This document shows positions 1-8,775 of a DNA stretch of 64,000 nucleotides, one piece after another; position 1 is the stretch's first letter; every line of letters starts with the position of its first letter. The position numbers and the translations under genes are program-made. Where the stretch lies: positions 131,961-195,960 of the forward strand of contig CAKUOH010000001.1 of assembly GCA_934668765.1 (NCBI GenBank), given 5' to 3'. The stretch comes from an uncultured Helicobacteraceae bacterium (GTDB lineage: Bacteria > Campylobacterota > Campylobacteria > Campylobacterales > Helicobacteraceae). The notes under the pieces were generated by a model, which saw only the letters and a program-made list of their open reading frames with translations, was not told the origin of the DNA and ran no database searches.

Positions 1-1321
1 TGTAAATATATGGATTTGTGTTATTTGCGCTACTTTTGGAAAACTGCGAATCTTGCGGATTTTGCGCGTGATTCGTGGTATTTGTAGTATTTTGCAAATC
101 TTTTGAATTATCTGAATCGCTCCTTAAATCGCTCAAATCCACTTTAAAATCCTTGAAATTCTGCGTATCCCGCGAATCTTGGGGTGCATTTTGCGAATCT
201 GGCTTTTTATGTTGTGAGAAATCCATAAAAATCTGCGAATCCTCCGCCAAATCTTCCGCACTATCATTGCTATTGCCCGAATCTATGGGCGTTATAGACT
301 TTATGTCGCCTAATTTTTGGCGCATTTTGGCGATTTTTAACCTTTCCTCTAACCGCTTTTGCGCCCGTGAGAGCGAGTTATTGATTTCATTTAAAACATC
401 AATATCGTCCGTTGAATCAATCACGCTATTATCTAACATATTGTCATAAAATGTCTTGCTCTTGGGAAATTCAATATCATAACTATCGATTTTATCCACA
501 ATCTCCACGCGATGATGAGGTTCGCTATCTAAATCTCGCGGGTCTGGCGTGTAAATCCCCACAATCGCATCGCTATTTTCGCTTCTTGCGATGCCATCAA
601 TAATGTGTGTTGTGGTATTATCGCCACTATCGCTTAAAAAATCTTTCATATTATCTAATCTTGAATCGTGCGCAAGGCGCGAATCGTAGCTAAAATCGCG
701 ATTAGATTCGATGGATTCGATAGACTCACTAGATTCAATGCTAATATTGCGCACATTGTGTTTGGATTCTTGTGAATCTTGTGCGTGGATTAGCCCTAAT
801 GAACCCTTTTTTTGTGGCATATTACGCGGTGGATTTGGCATTAAATTGCTTAAATCCACTCTATCATCAAGCGGGGATTGCTTTGCTGTTTTTTCCATAT
901 TGCGCGAATTTAGGCGCGAATCCAAATGCTCTTTTTGTGGCAAAGGTGTGCGTGTAATGGCGTCATCTAGCATATCATTTTCACTTGCGATAAAATCATC
1001 TTGCCACTCTGTATCTGCTAGATTGCGCGTTTGTGGGATTTGGCTGTGCTGTATGAAATTTTTAATGTCATTTGCTTCATTTATAGTTTTGGTGCGAATC
1101 GCATCTGCTTCATCTTTAAATTCGCGCTCAATTAGCTCATCATCGCTTAATTTTTCGCGGCTAGCTTTTTTCTCTGCTTGTTGAATCCGCTTGATAATGG
1201 GGCTATTTTCGTTAATTAGTTTTTTTTTGGGCGGAATGTCAATGGATTTAGGTGGCGTTTGTGGTGTGCTATCCTTTTGTGGTGCGGTTTTTACAAGCTT
1301 TATTCTCTGTTCTAATTCCAT
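1..1321 (-). CDS. Acidic Asp/Ser/Gln-rich hypothetical protein (3' end beyond window)
   Basis: An uninterrupted minus-strand reading frame of about 440 codons starts at an ATG at 1321 and runs off the left edge without a stop. The protein begins MELEQRIKLVK, has a Pro/Lys-rich stretch, then a charged region with predicted helix (around residues 40-80). The rest is low complexity and full of Asp, Ser, Asn, Gln and Glu, much of it encoded by GATTC/GAATC words. No signal peptide or membrane segment is visible in the part present. A run of nine A (coding strand) encodes the PKKKL segment near residue 32 and could slip. It is transcribed divergently from the operon starting at 1424. I do not recognise the family. 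The open frame over 1.3 kb makes it a real gene rather than a shadow. Confidence 0.7.
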   Translation of the reverse strand, partial: MELEQRIKLVKTAPQKDSTPQTPPKSIDIPPKKKLINENSPIIKRIQQAEKKASREKLSDDELIEREFKDEADAIRTKTINEANDIKNFIQHSQIPQTRNLADTEWQDDFIASENDMLDDAITRTPLPQKEHLDSRLNSRNMEKTAKQSPLDDRVDLSNLMPNPPRNMPQKKGSLGLIHAQDSQESKHNVRNISIESSESIESIESNRDFSYDSRLAHDSRLDNMKDFLSDSGDNTTTHIIDGIARSENSDAIVGIYTPDPRDLDSEPHHRVEIVDKIDSYDIEFPKSKTFYDNMLDNSVIDSTDDIDVLNEINNSLSRAQKRLEERLKIAKMRQKLGDIKSITPIDSGNSNDSAEDLAEDSQIFMDFSQHKKPDSQNAPQDSRDTQNFKDFKVDLSDLRSDSDNSKDLQNTTNTTNHAQNPQDSQFSKSSANNTNPYIY

Positions 1322-1384
1322 AAATTTTATATCCAAAAATGCAAATTTTTCTTGTGAAATTATAGCATATAAATTTTTCTGTGC

Positions 1385-1390
1385 TACAAT
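1385..1390 (+). promoter_or_regulatory. -10 box for the 1424-3102 operon
   Basis: TACAAT preceded by TGTGC lies 34 bases before the ATG at 1424. It fits the extended -10 type used by the Helicobacter housekeeping sigma factor, which needs no clear -35. Confidence 0.5.
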
Positions 1391-1423
1391 ACGCAAAAAA
1401 ATTAAATCTTTGGGATTTTGGAA

Positions 1424-1654
1424 ATGGAAGAAATATTATTAGAGAAATTTCTGCAAAATAGCACCATAGATAAGCCTATGGTAGTAAAAAAAGATGGCGA
1501 GGAAATTTGTAAGGTGCTAAATGATGAGGGATTGCTATTAAGTTTAGTCGTGCCACAAATGGGAGATTGTAGTTTAGAGCAACAAGGCGAATCGCTAGAG
1601 ATTATGCAAAATAAAGCGCAAAAAATCGCGCAAAATATAAAAATGGATACTTAA
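1424..1654 (+). CDS. Small hypothetical protein, first gene of a two-gene operon
   Basis: A 76-residue acidic protein beginning MEEILLEKFLQ. A TTG six bases upstream is a possible alternative start, but the GGGA at 1412-1415 is spaced correctly only for the ATG at 1424. No motif, signal peptide or membrane helix is visible. Its stop is followed after two bases by the ATG of the 481-residue protein at 1657, so the two are almost certainly translated from one message. Function unknown. Confidence 0.6.
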   Translation: MEEILLEKFLQNSTIDKPMVVKKDGEEICKVLNDEGLLLSLVVPQMGDCSLEQQGESLEIMQNKAQKIAQNIKMDT

Positions 1655-1656
1655 AT

Positions 1657-3102
1657 ATGCACGGCAGAATCGTTCAATATTCGCATACCACAGGCATTGG
1701 AATCATAATCAATCATCACCGCAAACTTTTTGATTTTAAACTCTCAAATTGGCAGGATAAGACGCGAATCCCAGAGATTGACTTGCTTGTAGATTTTAAA
1801 CTTGATGAGGACACCAATAAAGTCTCATATCTTGTTAGTAGCAAATATCAGGAATTTACCAGCGACAGCATTGTAAAAGAGAGAGATTTTTGGAACACTA
1901 ATACCGATGAGGAGTTAGAGCGATTAGAGCAGGGCGTTTTTGAGGATTTAATCGCCAAAACCGTCAAAGAAACGGATTATATGATAATTAGCGACATAAA
2001 GCCCAGCATTACTATTGAGAATTTTATGAAATACCATTTTAGCAATGAAAATAATATCATAAACTACGCGCTAAAGCTCCCCACTTGCGGATATGAGCTA
2101 CTTGACTATCGAATCGTTACAAAATTTTTGATGCGGACACTTGATTCGCTTATTTATACAGAAAAGCGCATTACAAAAGATTCGCTGTCCGCGTATTTGG
2201 AGATTTATAGTAAATTGCAATATTTTGTAACGCCATTTTATATCGGTATGCAAGATTCAAAGAAGGTCTATGAAGAGCTTTTTTTATCTCAGCAGCTATA
2301 TTTTATCTCTGCAAAGCGTAAATTGCTTGATACCAAAGATGAATTATTGCGAATCGATAGCCGTTTGCGTATGACAAAAAGCTCTATTTCAAGCAACGAG
2401 CAAAGGCTTTCAGGCTCACAAAACAAGCAACAAGCCGAAGTGCGAGAGCGACTAAACAAACTCCAAGTCCAAAGCAAAGAGCTTATAGAAGCAAAAGCGC
2501 AAAATCTAAAGCTAAAAGAAAAGCTAGAAAAGCTCATCGATGAATTTAGCAAAAGATATGAATCTAGCTTTGCCCAGCAGTTTGAATCTGTCAAAGAGCA
2601 GGTTTTTAAGCAAATCAAAATTGCGCTAAATACCACCGTAACTTCGCTAGATAATAAAATGTGGCAGCTTGGAATGCAAAGCGACCCCATTAAAAATCAC
2701 TATTTTAGGCTAAATACAAACTATTCATTTTGTATAATGGCTTTTATCTTGCAATACATTCGCACACTTGATACCACAAAGCTAAATGACGCAAATAGGA
2801 TTCTATACTCTTATGTTACGCGATATAGGGAGCGCAATACCAAAAGCGTCCTAATTGTCTCGGCAAATGAAAGGCTAAATAATAAATTGCGAATCAATCT
2901 TCTTTCAATGTATAAGGATTTTTTGATTACTTTTATTGATAAAAAAATGGAGTATGAGATTACTATCGCAAATCAGCATTTTGATTTTATCATTATTGAT
3001 AATGAGCTAGAAAATGCTGTCCCTATCGAAATGGTAATATTTGGCAAAAGCAAAAAAACAAACAAAAATTCAAAATTTATCATCTATCAGATTCAAAGAT
3101 AG
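1657..3102 (+). CDS. Hypothetical protein: OB-fold-like N-terminus, coiled coil, receiver-like C-terminus
   Basis: A 481-residue cytoplasmic protein. The first 65 residues (MHGRIVQYSHTTGIGIIINH...) have the G-x-I...GxGxI pattern of small cold-shock or S1-like beta barrels. The same style of N-terminus appears on the membrane protein at 39351-40112. Residues about 215-310 are a strongly charged coiled coil rich in Lys, Glu and Leu. The last 85 residues (SVLIVSANERLNNKLR...FDFIIIDNELENA) alternate hydrophobic strands and helices in a way reminiscent of a response-regulator receiver domain, but no phospho-acceptor site can be assigned. It is the second gene of the operon starting at 1424. I cannot name the family; nucleic-acid binding through the N-terminus is an inference. 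Confidence 0.65.
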   Translation: MHGRIVQYSHTTGIGIIINHHRKLFDFKLSNWQDKTRIPEIDLLVDFKLDEDTNKVSYLVSSKYQEFTSDSIVKERDFWNTNTDEELERLEQGVFEDLIAKTVKETDYMIISDIKPSITIENFMKYHFSNENNIINYALKLPTCGYELLDYRIVTKFLMRTLDSLIYTEKRITKDSLSAYLEIYSKLQYFVTPFYIGMQDSKKVYEELFLSQQLYFISAKRKLLDTKDELLRIDSRLRMTKSSISSNEQRLSGSQNKQQAEVRERLNKLQVQSKELIEAKAQNLKLKEKLEKLIDEFSKRYESSFAQQFESVKEQVFKQIKIALNTTVTSLDNKMWQLGMQSDPIKNHYFRLNTNYSFCIMAFILQYIRTLDTTKLNDANRILYSYVTRYRERNTKSVLIVSANERLNNKLRINLLSMYKDFLITFIDKKMEYEITIANQHFDFIIIDNELENAVPIEMVIFGKSKKTNKNSKFIIYQIQR

Positions 3103-3123
3103 TGTGAAACGCATTAGAATTAC

Positions 3124-3147
3124 GAATCTTGCAATGACAAAAATCCA
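3124..3147. repeat. Partial hairpin repeat (family B end)
   Basis: AATCTTGCAATGACAAAAAT resembles one end of the family B repeats described at 13511 and elsewhere. It lies between the convergent genes ending at 3102 and 3232. The other half is not visible. Confidence 0.3.
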
Positions 3148-3231
3148 TAGATTCATACTAAAATGCGAATTTAAAGCGAGTTTAGCGCGAATCTAACACA
3201 GATTAGTTTCGCTTTAAGATTTGCTCTAAAT

Positions 3232-3612
3232 TTACTGCACTTTAAGCAACTTTTGCACTTCTTTTGCGCGTTTTTTAAGCTCATCTAAATCTTTTGTGTC
3301 TTTAAAGTAATTGCAAAAGGATTCCTTTGCTTTTAGTAGCTCATCATAAGCTTCGATTGCCTTATGTCCCTCTTTTGTTAGCACCGAGCCACTGCCACCT
3401 TTTCCGCCGATAAATCGCTCCACAAGCGGTTTGTCCGCGAGTTTATTTATCGTATTGATATTATCCCACGCGGCTTTGTAGCTCATACTCATATTTTTCG
3501 CGCTTTTTGACATTGAGCCTTCATTGACTATGCCTTTTAGCAAATCCACGCGCCCAAGCCCTAAATAATTTTTGCCGTCCTTTTTTACCCAAAATCGCCC
3601 GTGAATCTCCAT
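3232..3612 (-). CDS. ModE-type winged-helix regulator (N-terminal domain only)
   Basis: A 126-residue protein matching the DNA-binding domain of ModE/LysR-type molybdate regulators: G-R-F-W-V at the start, L-G-x-G-R-V-D-L-L-K, G-S-M-S-K-S-A-K (recognition helix region), S-Y-K-A-A-W-D and G-G-K-G-G-S-G-S-V-L-T. The C-terminal molybdate-binding (Mop) domains of full ModE are missing, as in several Campylobacterota proteins. Family knowledge suggests control of molybdate or tungstate uptake or molybdoenzyme genes; a mobA lies elsewhere in this window (16601). It starts 17 bases after the diguanylate cyclase gene and is likely the last gene of that minus-strand operon, an unusual setting for a molybdate regulator. 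Confidence 0.8.
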   Translation of the reverse strand: MEIHGRFWVKKDGKNYLGLGRVDLLKGIVNEGSMSKSAKNMSMSYKAAWDNINTINKLADKPLVERFIGGKGGSGSVLTKEGHKAIEAYDELLKAKESFCNYFKDTKDLDELKKRAKEVQKLLKVQ

Positions 3613-3629
3613 TTTTGCCTCCCTTAAAT

Positions 3630-5117
3630 TTAATCAAAAAATAAATTGATTTTATTTCCCTTTTTTTCTTTATACATAATTTTATCCGCCTCAATAATGC
3701 AAGATTCGACATTCATTCCTTTTTTGTATTCGATAATGCCCTTACTTACGCGAATCGTATATCGATACTTGCCACTTTTATTTTTGCGCTCAAAATCCTC
3801 TTTGATTCGTCCCCAAATGCTTTCAATATCGCTTAATTTGTGATTTACAAACACGATTAAAAATTCATCGCCACCGATTCGGACGATAATATCGCCTCGC
3901 CGTAAATGTCTGCGAATCGTGCTTATCGCGGTGGTTATCAGCTCATCGCCAAATTTATGTCCAAATTTGTCATTTGCTGTTTTTAAGTCATCAATATCAA
4001 TTAGGCAAATATGAAGCGTGGTGGGCAGTTTTTTAAATAAAATAAACCGCGTTAGTAATCTACTTATCGCATTTTTATGCGCAATATTGTAGTTTGCAAT
4101 AAGCGATTCAATTACAGCAAAGCCCTTGCGCCTATTGAGCGCACCTGTAAGCTGACAAGTATTTGCCAAAAGATTGCTTTTTATGCGCGTGATAATGATA
4201 ATGTATAAAATCACGCAGGTAAAGAGTATAAACACATAGCCCAAAATCCAATAAAAGCTTTTTTCCCTAAAATCCGTGTATTTCACAAAAGAAGCAACGC
4301 TATTTATGTGGTATGGGCTGTCGTTTTTGTCGATAGGCTGAAATGAGAGAAAATACATTCGATTCACTTCAATGCTAAAATCATCAATTTGCGTCTTAGG
4401 GTAGATGACTTTATAAGTGAAAATGCCATCATCTGTCCTAAATTGCCCTACATTATTTAGTTGCATTTGCACCCACGCATCAGGGTAGAGAAATGAGAGA
4501 TTTTTATTGCCTAAATAAATGTCATTCATATAATTATCATTTAAAATATAGCTATCTTTGGATACAAGATAGATTCCTCTAATGTCAATTAGCTCATTTA
4601 AATCCAAATACGCCACAATATAGCCATAAACTGCGCCCTTGCGAATCAAAGGATAGCTCAAAAGCCGATAAGTCGCATTTAACTTGTCATTATAAACAAT
4701 CGCGCTTTTTAGTGTGTCTTTGGCGATATATGGCTTAAATCCTAGCATTTGGGCGAATTTGGGATTGCTAGATTTGATAAATTTGCCATTTTTATCGGCA
4801 ATGCCGACAAAATCATACGCTGTATTTTGCTTTAAAAAAATATCTACATTGCCTTTTAGATACTCAAATTCTAGCAATTTCACATAATCGATAAAATGAC
4901 GCACTTGGCGGTTATGTATCACTTTAGCAATCTTAGCGGTGCTAGTGATATTTTGCATAATTTCTTTTTCGTGCAAGGCAAGATTGTCGTTAATGTATTG
5001 GATTCGATTGATGACAAATAGCACAAGATAAAAGATGGTAAACCCCGCAATCATAAAAATCAAAATGTGGATTTTTTGCCCTGCTATGGATTTTTTGATT
5101 GCGTTGCTTGTTGCCAT
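3630..5117 (-). CDS. Membrane diguanylate cyclase with periplasmic sensor domain
   Basis: A 495-residue inner-membrane enzyme that should make cyclic di-GMP from two GTP. Membrane helices lie at about residues 18-38 and 289-310. The roughly 250 residues between them form a periplasmic Cache-like sensor (pattern Y-D-F-V-G-I-A-D-K-N-G near 101-111). The cytoplasmic C-terminus is a GGDEF domain with an intact GGDEF at 415-419 and an RxxD inhibitory site (RRGD, 406-409) at the usual spacing, so product feedback is expected. It sits between an EAL protein gene (5133, 15 bases upstream) and the ModE-like gene, so synthesis and breakdown functions are co-transcribed. The ligand of the sensor cannot be told from sequence. 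Confidence 0.9.
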   Translation of the reverse strand: MATSNAIKKSIAGQKIHILIFMIAGFTIFYLVLFVINRIQYINDNLALHEKEIMQNITSTAKIAKVIHNRQVRHFIDYVKLLEFEYLKGNVDIFLKQNTAYDFVGIADKNGKFIKSSNPKFAQMLGFKPYIAKDTLKSAIVYNDKLNATYRLLSYPLIRKGAVYGYIVAYLDLNELIDIRGIYLVSKDSYILNDNYMNDIYLGNKNLSFLYPDAWVQMQLNNVGQFRTDDGIFTYKVIYPKTQIDDFSIEVNRMYFLSFQPIDKNDSPYHINSVASFVKYTDFREKSFYWILGYVFILFTCVILYIIIITRIKSNLLANTCQLTGALNRRKGFAVIESLIANYNIAHKNAISRLLTRFILFKKLPTTLHICLIDIDDLKTANDKFGHKFGDELITTAISTIRRHLRRGDIIVRIGGDEFLIVFVNHKLSDIESIWGRIKEDFERKNKSGKYRYTIRVSKGIIEYKKGMNVESCIIEADKIMYKEKKGNKINLFFD

Positions 5118-5132
5118 TTTATGCTTGAATCT

Positions 5133-6377
5133 TTATGAGATTTTTACAGATGGATTGCTAGTGGCTTCCCCGATAAAATAACCTTGCGAAAACTCAATAC
5201 CAAGATTTTCCACGAGATTTTGCACAGCTTTGGAATGCACATGCTCAGCAATGCACTGAACGCCGATATTTTTTGCAAAATCCGCAATAGAGCGGACGAT
5301 TTTATGACTCATCGCATTTGAATCCATATTTTTGATAAATCTGCCATCAATTTTAATGTAGTCAATTTGCATTTTGATTAGTCGCCCAAAGTTTGAGTTT
5401 GCATAGCCAAAGTCATCAATGGCGATTTTAAAGCCCATATCCTTTAAAATCAAAATATTATTCACAATCAAATCATCATCAAACTCAATATCTTCCAAAA
5501 TCTCAATGATGATTCGATTAGGATTTATGCCGTATTTTTCGCAACGATTCCGCAAGTAGTCAATCACCTGCGTATCGCGAATGTCCTCTTCGGTGATATT
5601 TATTGAAAATTCTAATTTATTTTTGGCAAACGCCTGAAAGCTATTATTGATAATCGAAAAGGTAATGCTTCGCATAAAGCCCATTAAGCGCACTTGCTCC
5701 AAAAAATCAAATGGATAAAGCACACGATTATTATCTAGCAAACGCGCTAGGCACTCAAATTTGGTGATTTTTTTAAGTTTATTATCATAAATGGGCTGAT
5801 AAAATGGGACGATTTTGCCTTGCTGGACGGCATCTTTGATAAGGGCATTATAAGCGATTTCTTTTGTCTGCTGCTCTTTAAAAATCTCATCATCAATGTC
5901 TAAAAAATAGATTTTTGAAACTAGCTTTTTGGCGTGTTTTATCGCGCTAAATGCCTTTGGAATGATTATATCCACTTTGCCTACCACAAGTCCGCTTGAA
6001 ATCATCACATCAACTTCGCTTAGATTCGTGCAGGTTTTGCGCTCAATAATTAGCGTTTTTAAAATATGCGCAAATTCTATGCCCTTTCTAGTGTCGATAT
6101 TTGGGAATAAAATGCAGTATTTATCATCAGAGATTTGGAAAAACTTCGATTCAAGTGGGATTATTTCATTGACAATACCTAAAATCTCTTCACCAGCTTT
6201 TGAAACGACATTTGGCGAATAAACAGAAAACCACTCATCTAAATCCTCTAATTCAAAAAGCAGTAGCATCACTTCTCTATCGCGTGGCAAGTCGCTTAAA
6301 TAGTGCAATAAAGCCTGCCTATCAAAGAGATAGTCAAAAAACTCGCGCCCTTTCACGCTCTGCTTGAAGTTAATCAT
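5133..6377 (-). CDS. EAL-domain protein with degenerate GGDEF domain, likely c-di-GMP phosphodiesterase
   Basis: A 414-residue soluble protein. Residues about 1-165 fold like GGDEF, but the signature is replaced by SDDKY near 83-87, so it cannot be a cyclase. Residues about 180-410 are an EAL domain. The signature reads ECLAR at 208-212 (Ala changed to Cys, the metal-binding Glu kept). The other catalytic positions are visible: N260, E292, DDFG at 321-324, K342, E378 and Q398 in SQGYFIG. The protein therefore looks competent to hydrolyse c-di-GMP, perhaps with the GGDEF-like half as a GTP sensor. The start overlaps the stop of the upstream small gene by four bases (ATGA), showing translational coupling. 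Confidence 0.88.
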   Translation of the reverse strand: MINFKQSVKGREFFDYLFDRQALLHYLSDLPRDREVMLLLFELEDLDEWFSVYSPNVVSKAGEEILGIVNEIIPLESKFFQISDDKYCILFPNIDTRKGIEFAHILKTLIIERKTCTNLSEVDVMISSGLVVGKVDIIIPKAFSAIKHAKKLVSKIYFLDIDDEIFKEQQTKEIAYNALIKDAVQQGKIVPFYQPIYDNKLKKITKFECLARLLDNNRVLYPFDFLEQVRLMGFMRSITFSIINNSFQAFAKNKLEFSINITEEDIRDTQVIDYLRNRCEKYGINPNRIIIEILEDIEFDDDLIVNNILILKDMGFKIAIDDFGYANSNFGRLIKMQIDYIKIDGRFIKNMDSNAMSHKIVRSIADFAKNIGVQCIAEHVHSKAVQNLVENLGIEFSQGYFIGEATSNPSVKIS

Positions 6378-6751
6378 TCTAATGCCTTATTTAATAAATT
6401 ATTTTCTAATTCTTGGAATCGCTTCTCCAAAGCATCGACTTGCTCTTTTTGGATTTGGGGATTTTGATTTGATTGATTCGTGCTTTGATTGCTTTTGTTT
6501 GCTTGATTTGACTGCAGATTCGCACGATTATTTGTTTGATTTGTGTTGTTTTTATTTTGCAGATTCGGCGGAATCACACCTGCTGGCATTTTTATGAATC
6601 TATCCTCATAATTTTCGCCATCGCCTCTATGACGGATAAAAATATCGCCATTAAGATTGTTGTAAATGTAGGTATCCGTCCCGTCATTAAACATAACCCA
6701 CGCACCAAAAAGATTGCTTATAAGAATGCAGATTGCCCAAATTTTATACAT
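6374..6751 (-). CDS. Small exported or membrane-anchored Asn/Gln-rich protein
   Basis: A 125-residue protein with an N-terminal hydrophobic segment (residues 3-20) acting as a signal or anchor. A short globular part follows (NDGTDTYIYNNLNGDIFIRH). The linker is very rich in Asn and Gln (about residues 65-105), and the C-terminus is a short amphipathic helix. It is the first gene of the minus-strand c-di-GMP operon and overlaps the EAL gene by four bases. No family recognised. The Asn/Gln linker suggests that the C-terminal helix is held away from the membrane. Confidence 0.65.
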   Translation of the reverse strand: MYKIWAICILISNLFGAWVMFNDGTDTYIYNNLNGDIFIRHRGDGENYEDRFIKMPAGVIPPNLQNKNNTNQTNNRANLQSNQANKSNQSTNQSNQNPQIQKEQVDALEKRFQELENNLLNKALE

Positions 6752-6967
6752 TTTATCCCTTAAATTGCTTGAGATTCGATTATTTTGCTGATAATTTTTT
6801 AAGATTTCACGCAGATTCTACAATAAAAATATTGTGAATCTTATTAAAATTTTATGTGATTTTTAGATTTAAGCGCGAATCTATGTTTGCTTTACAAAAC
6901 ATAAGCGCACATTAACCAAAAATGTGGCAAAATACGGCTTTAAAATTTATGATTCAAAGGATTAAAA
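6752..6967. promoter_or_regulatory. Divergent intergenic region between the c-di-GMP operon and the aminotransferase gene
   Basis: An AT-rich 216-base gap that must hold promoters for both directions. TAAAAT at 6941-6946 is a plausible -10 for the gene at 6968, with an AAAGGA ribosome binding site at 6955-6960. No repeat or RNA gene was recognised. Confidence 0.35.
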
Positions 6968-8074
6968 ATGTTACTTTTTACGCCCGGTCCTACGCCAACG
7001 CCAGAATTTTTACGAAACGCCCTTGCAATGCCTACGCTTCACCACCGCACCAAAGAATTTGAAGCGTATTTTGCGTTTGTGCGCCAAAAACTCCAAGCAA
7101 TGCTAAAAATGGACGAAGTGCTAATGATTGCAAGTAGCGGAAGTGGCGCGATGGAGGCAAGTCTTGCGACATTTTGTAAAAAGCCACTTTGTGTAAATAG
7201 CGGGAAATTTGGCGAGAGGTTTGGCAAAATCGCAAAAGCGCATAGCATTGAGTTTGTTGAGGTGATTAACGAATGGGACACCGCGCCTAGTGCCGAATCT
7301 ATCAAAGCGATTTTAGAAAAAGATAAAAATATCGATTCGCTTTGTATTCAAGTGTGTGAAAGTGCGGGAGGTTTGCGCCACAATGTCGAATCTATCGCAA
7401 AAATGGCAAAATCGCTAAATCCAAAGATTGTCATCATCGCAGACGCTATAACGGCTATGGGCGTGGAGGAAATCGATACAAGCAATATTGATGTGCTTAT
7501 CGGCGGCTCTCAAAAGGCATTTATGTTGCCACCGGGAATGGCGATTTTGGGATTAAGCAAATATGCGGTGGAATTAGCCGAAAGGCGCGACACAGGCTTT
7601 TATTTTAACTTAAAAACCGAGCTAAAAAATCAACGCAAAAATACCACCGCTTGGACTGCGCCTACAAGCATTATCATTGCGTTAGCGAAGTATTTTGAAT
7701 GCGTGGATTTGGCGCAAATCTACAAAGAGACAAAAGCCCGTGCGTTCGCACTTGAATCCGCACTTAAAGCACTTAATCTAAAAATCTATCCCAAAACTCC
7801 CGCTCCTGCGATGGCAACGATTTATAACGAAAAATCGCCTGAGATTCGTAAGATTCTAAAAAATGACTTTGGCGTGAATGTCGCAGGTGGGCAAGATAGG
7901 CTAAAAGAGTGTATTTTTCGCATAAATAATATGGGACTAATTGAAGTCTATGAAATGGCGTGGGTGGTAAATGCGGTGGAACTCACGCTTGAAAAGCTAG
8001 GGATTCGCGATTTTGATGGGGAAGCTAATCGCACATTTTTAAGCGAGTATTATCGCAATTTGGGACACTCTTAA
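6968..8074 (+). CDS. Class V pyridoxal-phosphate aminotransferase (alanine/serine-glyoxylate or phosphoserine type)
   Basis: A 368-residue cytoplasmic aminotransferase of fold type I. The start LLFTPGPTPTPE is typical of alanine-glyoxylate/serine-pyruvate enzymes. The cofactor-phosphate region S-S-G-S-G-A-M-E-A-S is at about residues 57-66, and the Schiff-base lysine is in GGSQKAFMLPPG. It resembles the H. pylori class V protein I recall as HP0736. Likely roles are serine synthesis (as a phosphoserine aminotransferase) or transamination of alanine, serine or aspartate; the exact substrate cannot be read from sequence. It stands alone, with its own ribosome binding site. Confidence 0.85.
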   Translation: MLLFTPGPTPTPEFLRNALAMPTLHHRTKEFEAYFAFVRQKLQAMLKMDEVLMIASSGSGAMEASLATFCKKPLCVNSGKFGERFGKIAKAHSIEFVEVINEWDTAPSAESIKAILEKDKNIDSLCIQVCESAGGLRHNVESIAKMAKSLNPKIVIIADAITAMGVEEIDTSNIDVLIGGSQKAFMLPPGMAILGLSKYAVELAERRDTGFYFNLKTELKNQRKNTTAWTAPTSIIIALAKYFECVDLAQIYKETKARAFALESALKALNLKIYPKTPAPAMATIYNEKSPEIRKILKNDFGVNVAGGQDRLKECIFRINNMGLIEVYEMAWVVNAVELTLEKLGIRDFDGEANRTFLSEYYRNLGHS

Positions 8075-8106
8075 ATAAAGTGGCGAATCTTAAAGCTGCA
8101 ATGTGT

Positions 8107-8112
8107 TACAAT
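8107..8112 (+). promoter_or_regulatory. -10 box before the DUF507 gene
   Basis: TACAAT preceded by TGTGT lies 41 bases before the ATG at 8153 and probably drives the DUF507-carA-bamD genes. Confidence 0.45.
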
Positions 8113-8152
8113 AAACAAAATTTTTTAAAGATAAAAGTTAGAGAGAAAAGAT

Positions 8153-8707
8153 ATGAAACTAAAATTATCACACATTCCATATATTGCGGACAAAATCGCT
8201 AGAGATTTGGGAGGCGCGGGGTTTATAGAGATTTTGACAAATCGCGGAGATATTATCAAGGTCGCAGGTAAATATTTGGAGGAAAATATCAAGCAAGAAA
8301 TTGCACTGCAAGAAAGAGCGGCGAGTTTTTTAGAGCAAAATGTGAGCGATTTTGAGCGCGATGGGCTTGATGAGGGACATTTATTACGAATGATAAAAAA
8401 GCGATTTGCCGATGAGAGTGGCTTTATCCTTGCGTGGGAGGATAGGTATAACGCGCTTTCGCATAAGATAATGGATGAGCTAATTGATACAAGCATTATA
8501 AATTTCAAAGTTAGCGAAATGATGGTAAAAAATATCATCTTTAAGTCCATAAATGCCTATGCAAAGGGCTATAAAGACATTGAAAACGCCGTAAATGATA
8601 GAATTAAAAATAATTTTAAAAAGAAACTTTTGCCCGGCACAGAGGAATATGAGCTAGTATTTAGTAAAATGTTTGAAGAAGAGTTGCGCAAACAGGGGTT
8701 TATTTAA
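8153..8707 (+). CDS. DUF507 family protein
   Basis: A 184-residue soluble, mostly helical protein beginning MKLKLSHIPYIADKIARDL, which matches the DUF507 family common in Campylobacterota and Aquificota. Family members have no assigned function. In H. pylori a DUF507 gene lies beside carA, and here carA follows after 68 bases. The spacer contains two GCGAATCTT words and the AGAGGAA ribosome binding site of carA. It ends cleanly and shows no insertion. Confidence 0.8.
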   Translation: MKLKLSHIPYIADKIARDLGGAGFIEILTNRGDIIKVAGKYLEENIKQEIALQERAASFLEQNVSDFERDGLDEGHLLRMIKKRFADESGFILAWEDRYNALSHKIMDELIDTSIINFKVSEMMVKNIIFKSINAYAKGYKDIENAVNDRIKNNFKKKLLPGTEEYELVFSKMFEEELRKQGFI

Positions 8708-8775
8708 TGAAACTTTTTGCAAGTTTGTGGTGCGAATCTTGCGCAAATTGTGCGAATCTTTGCAGAGGAATCTAA

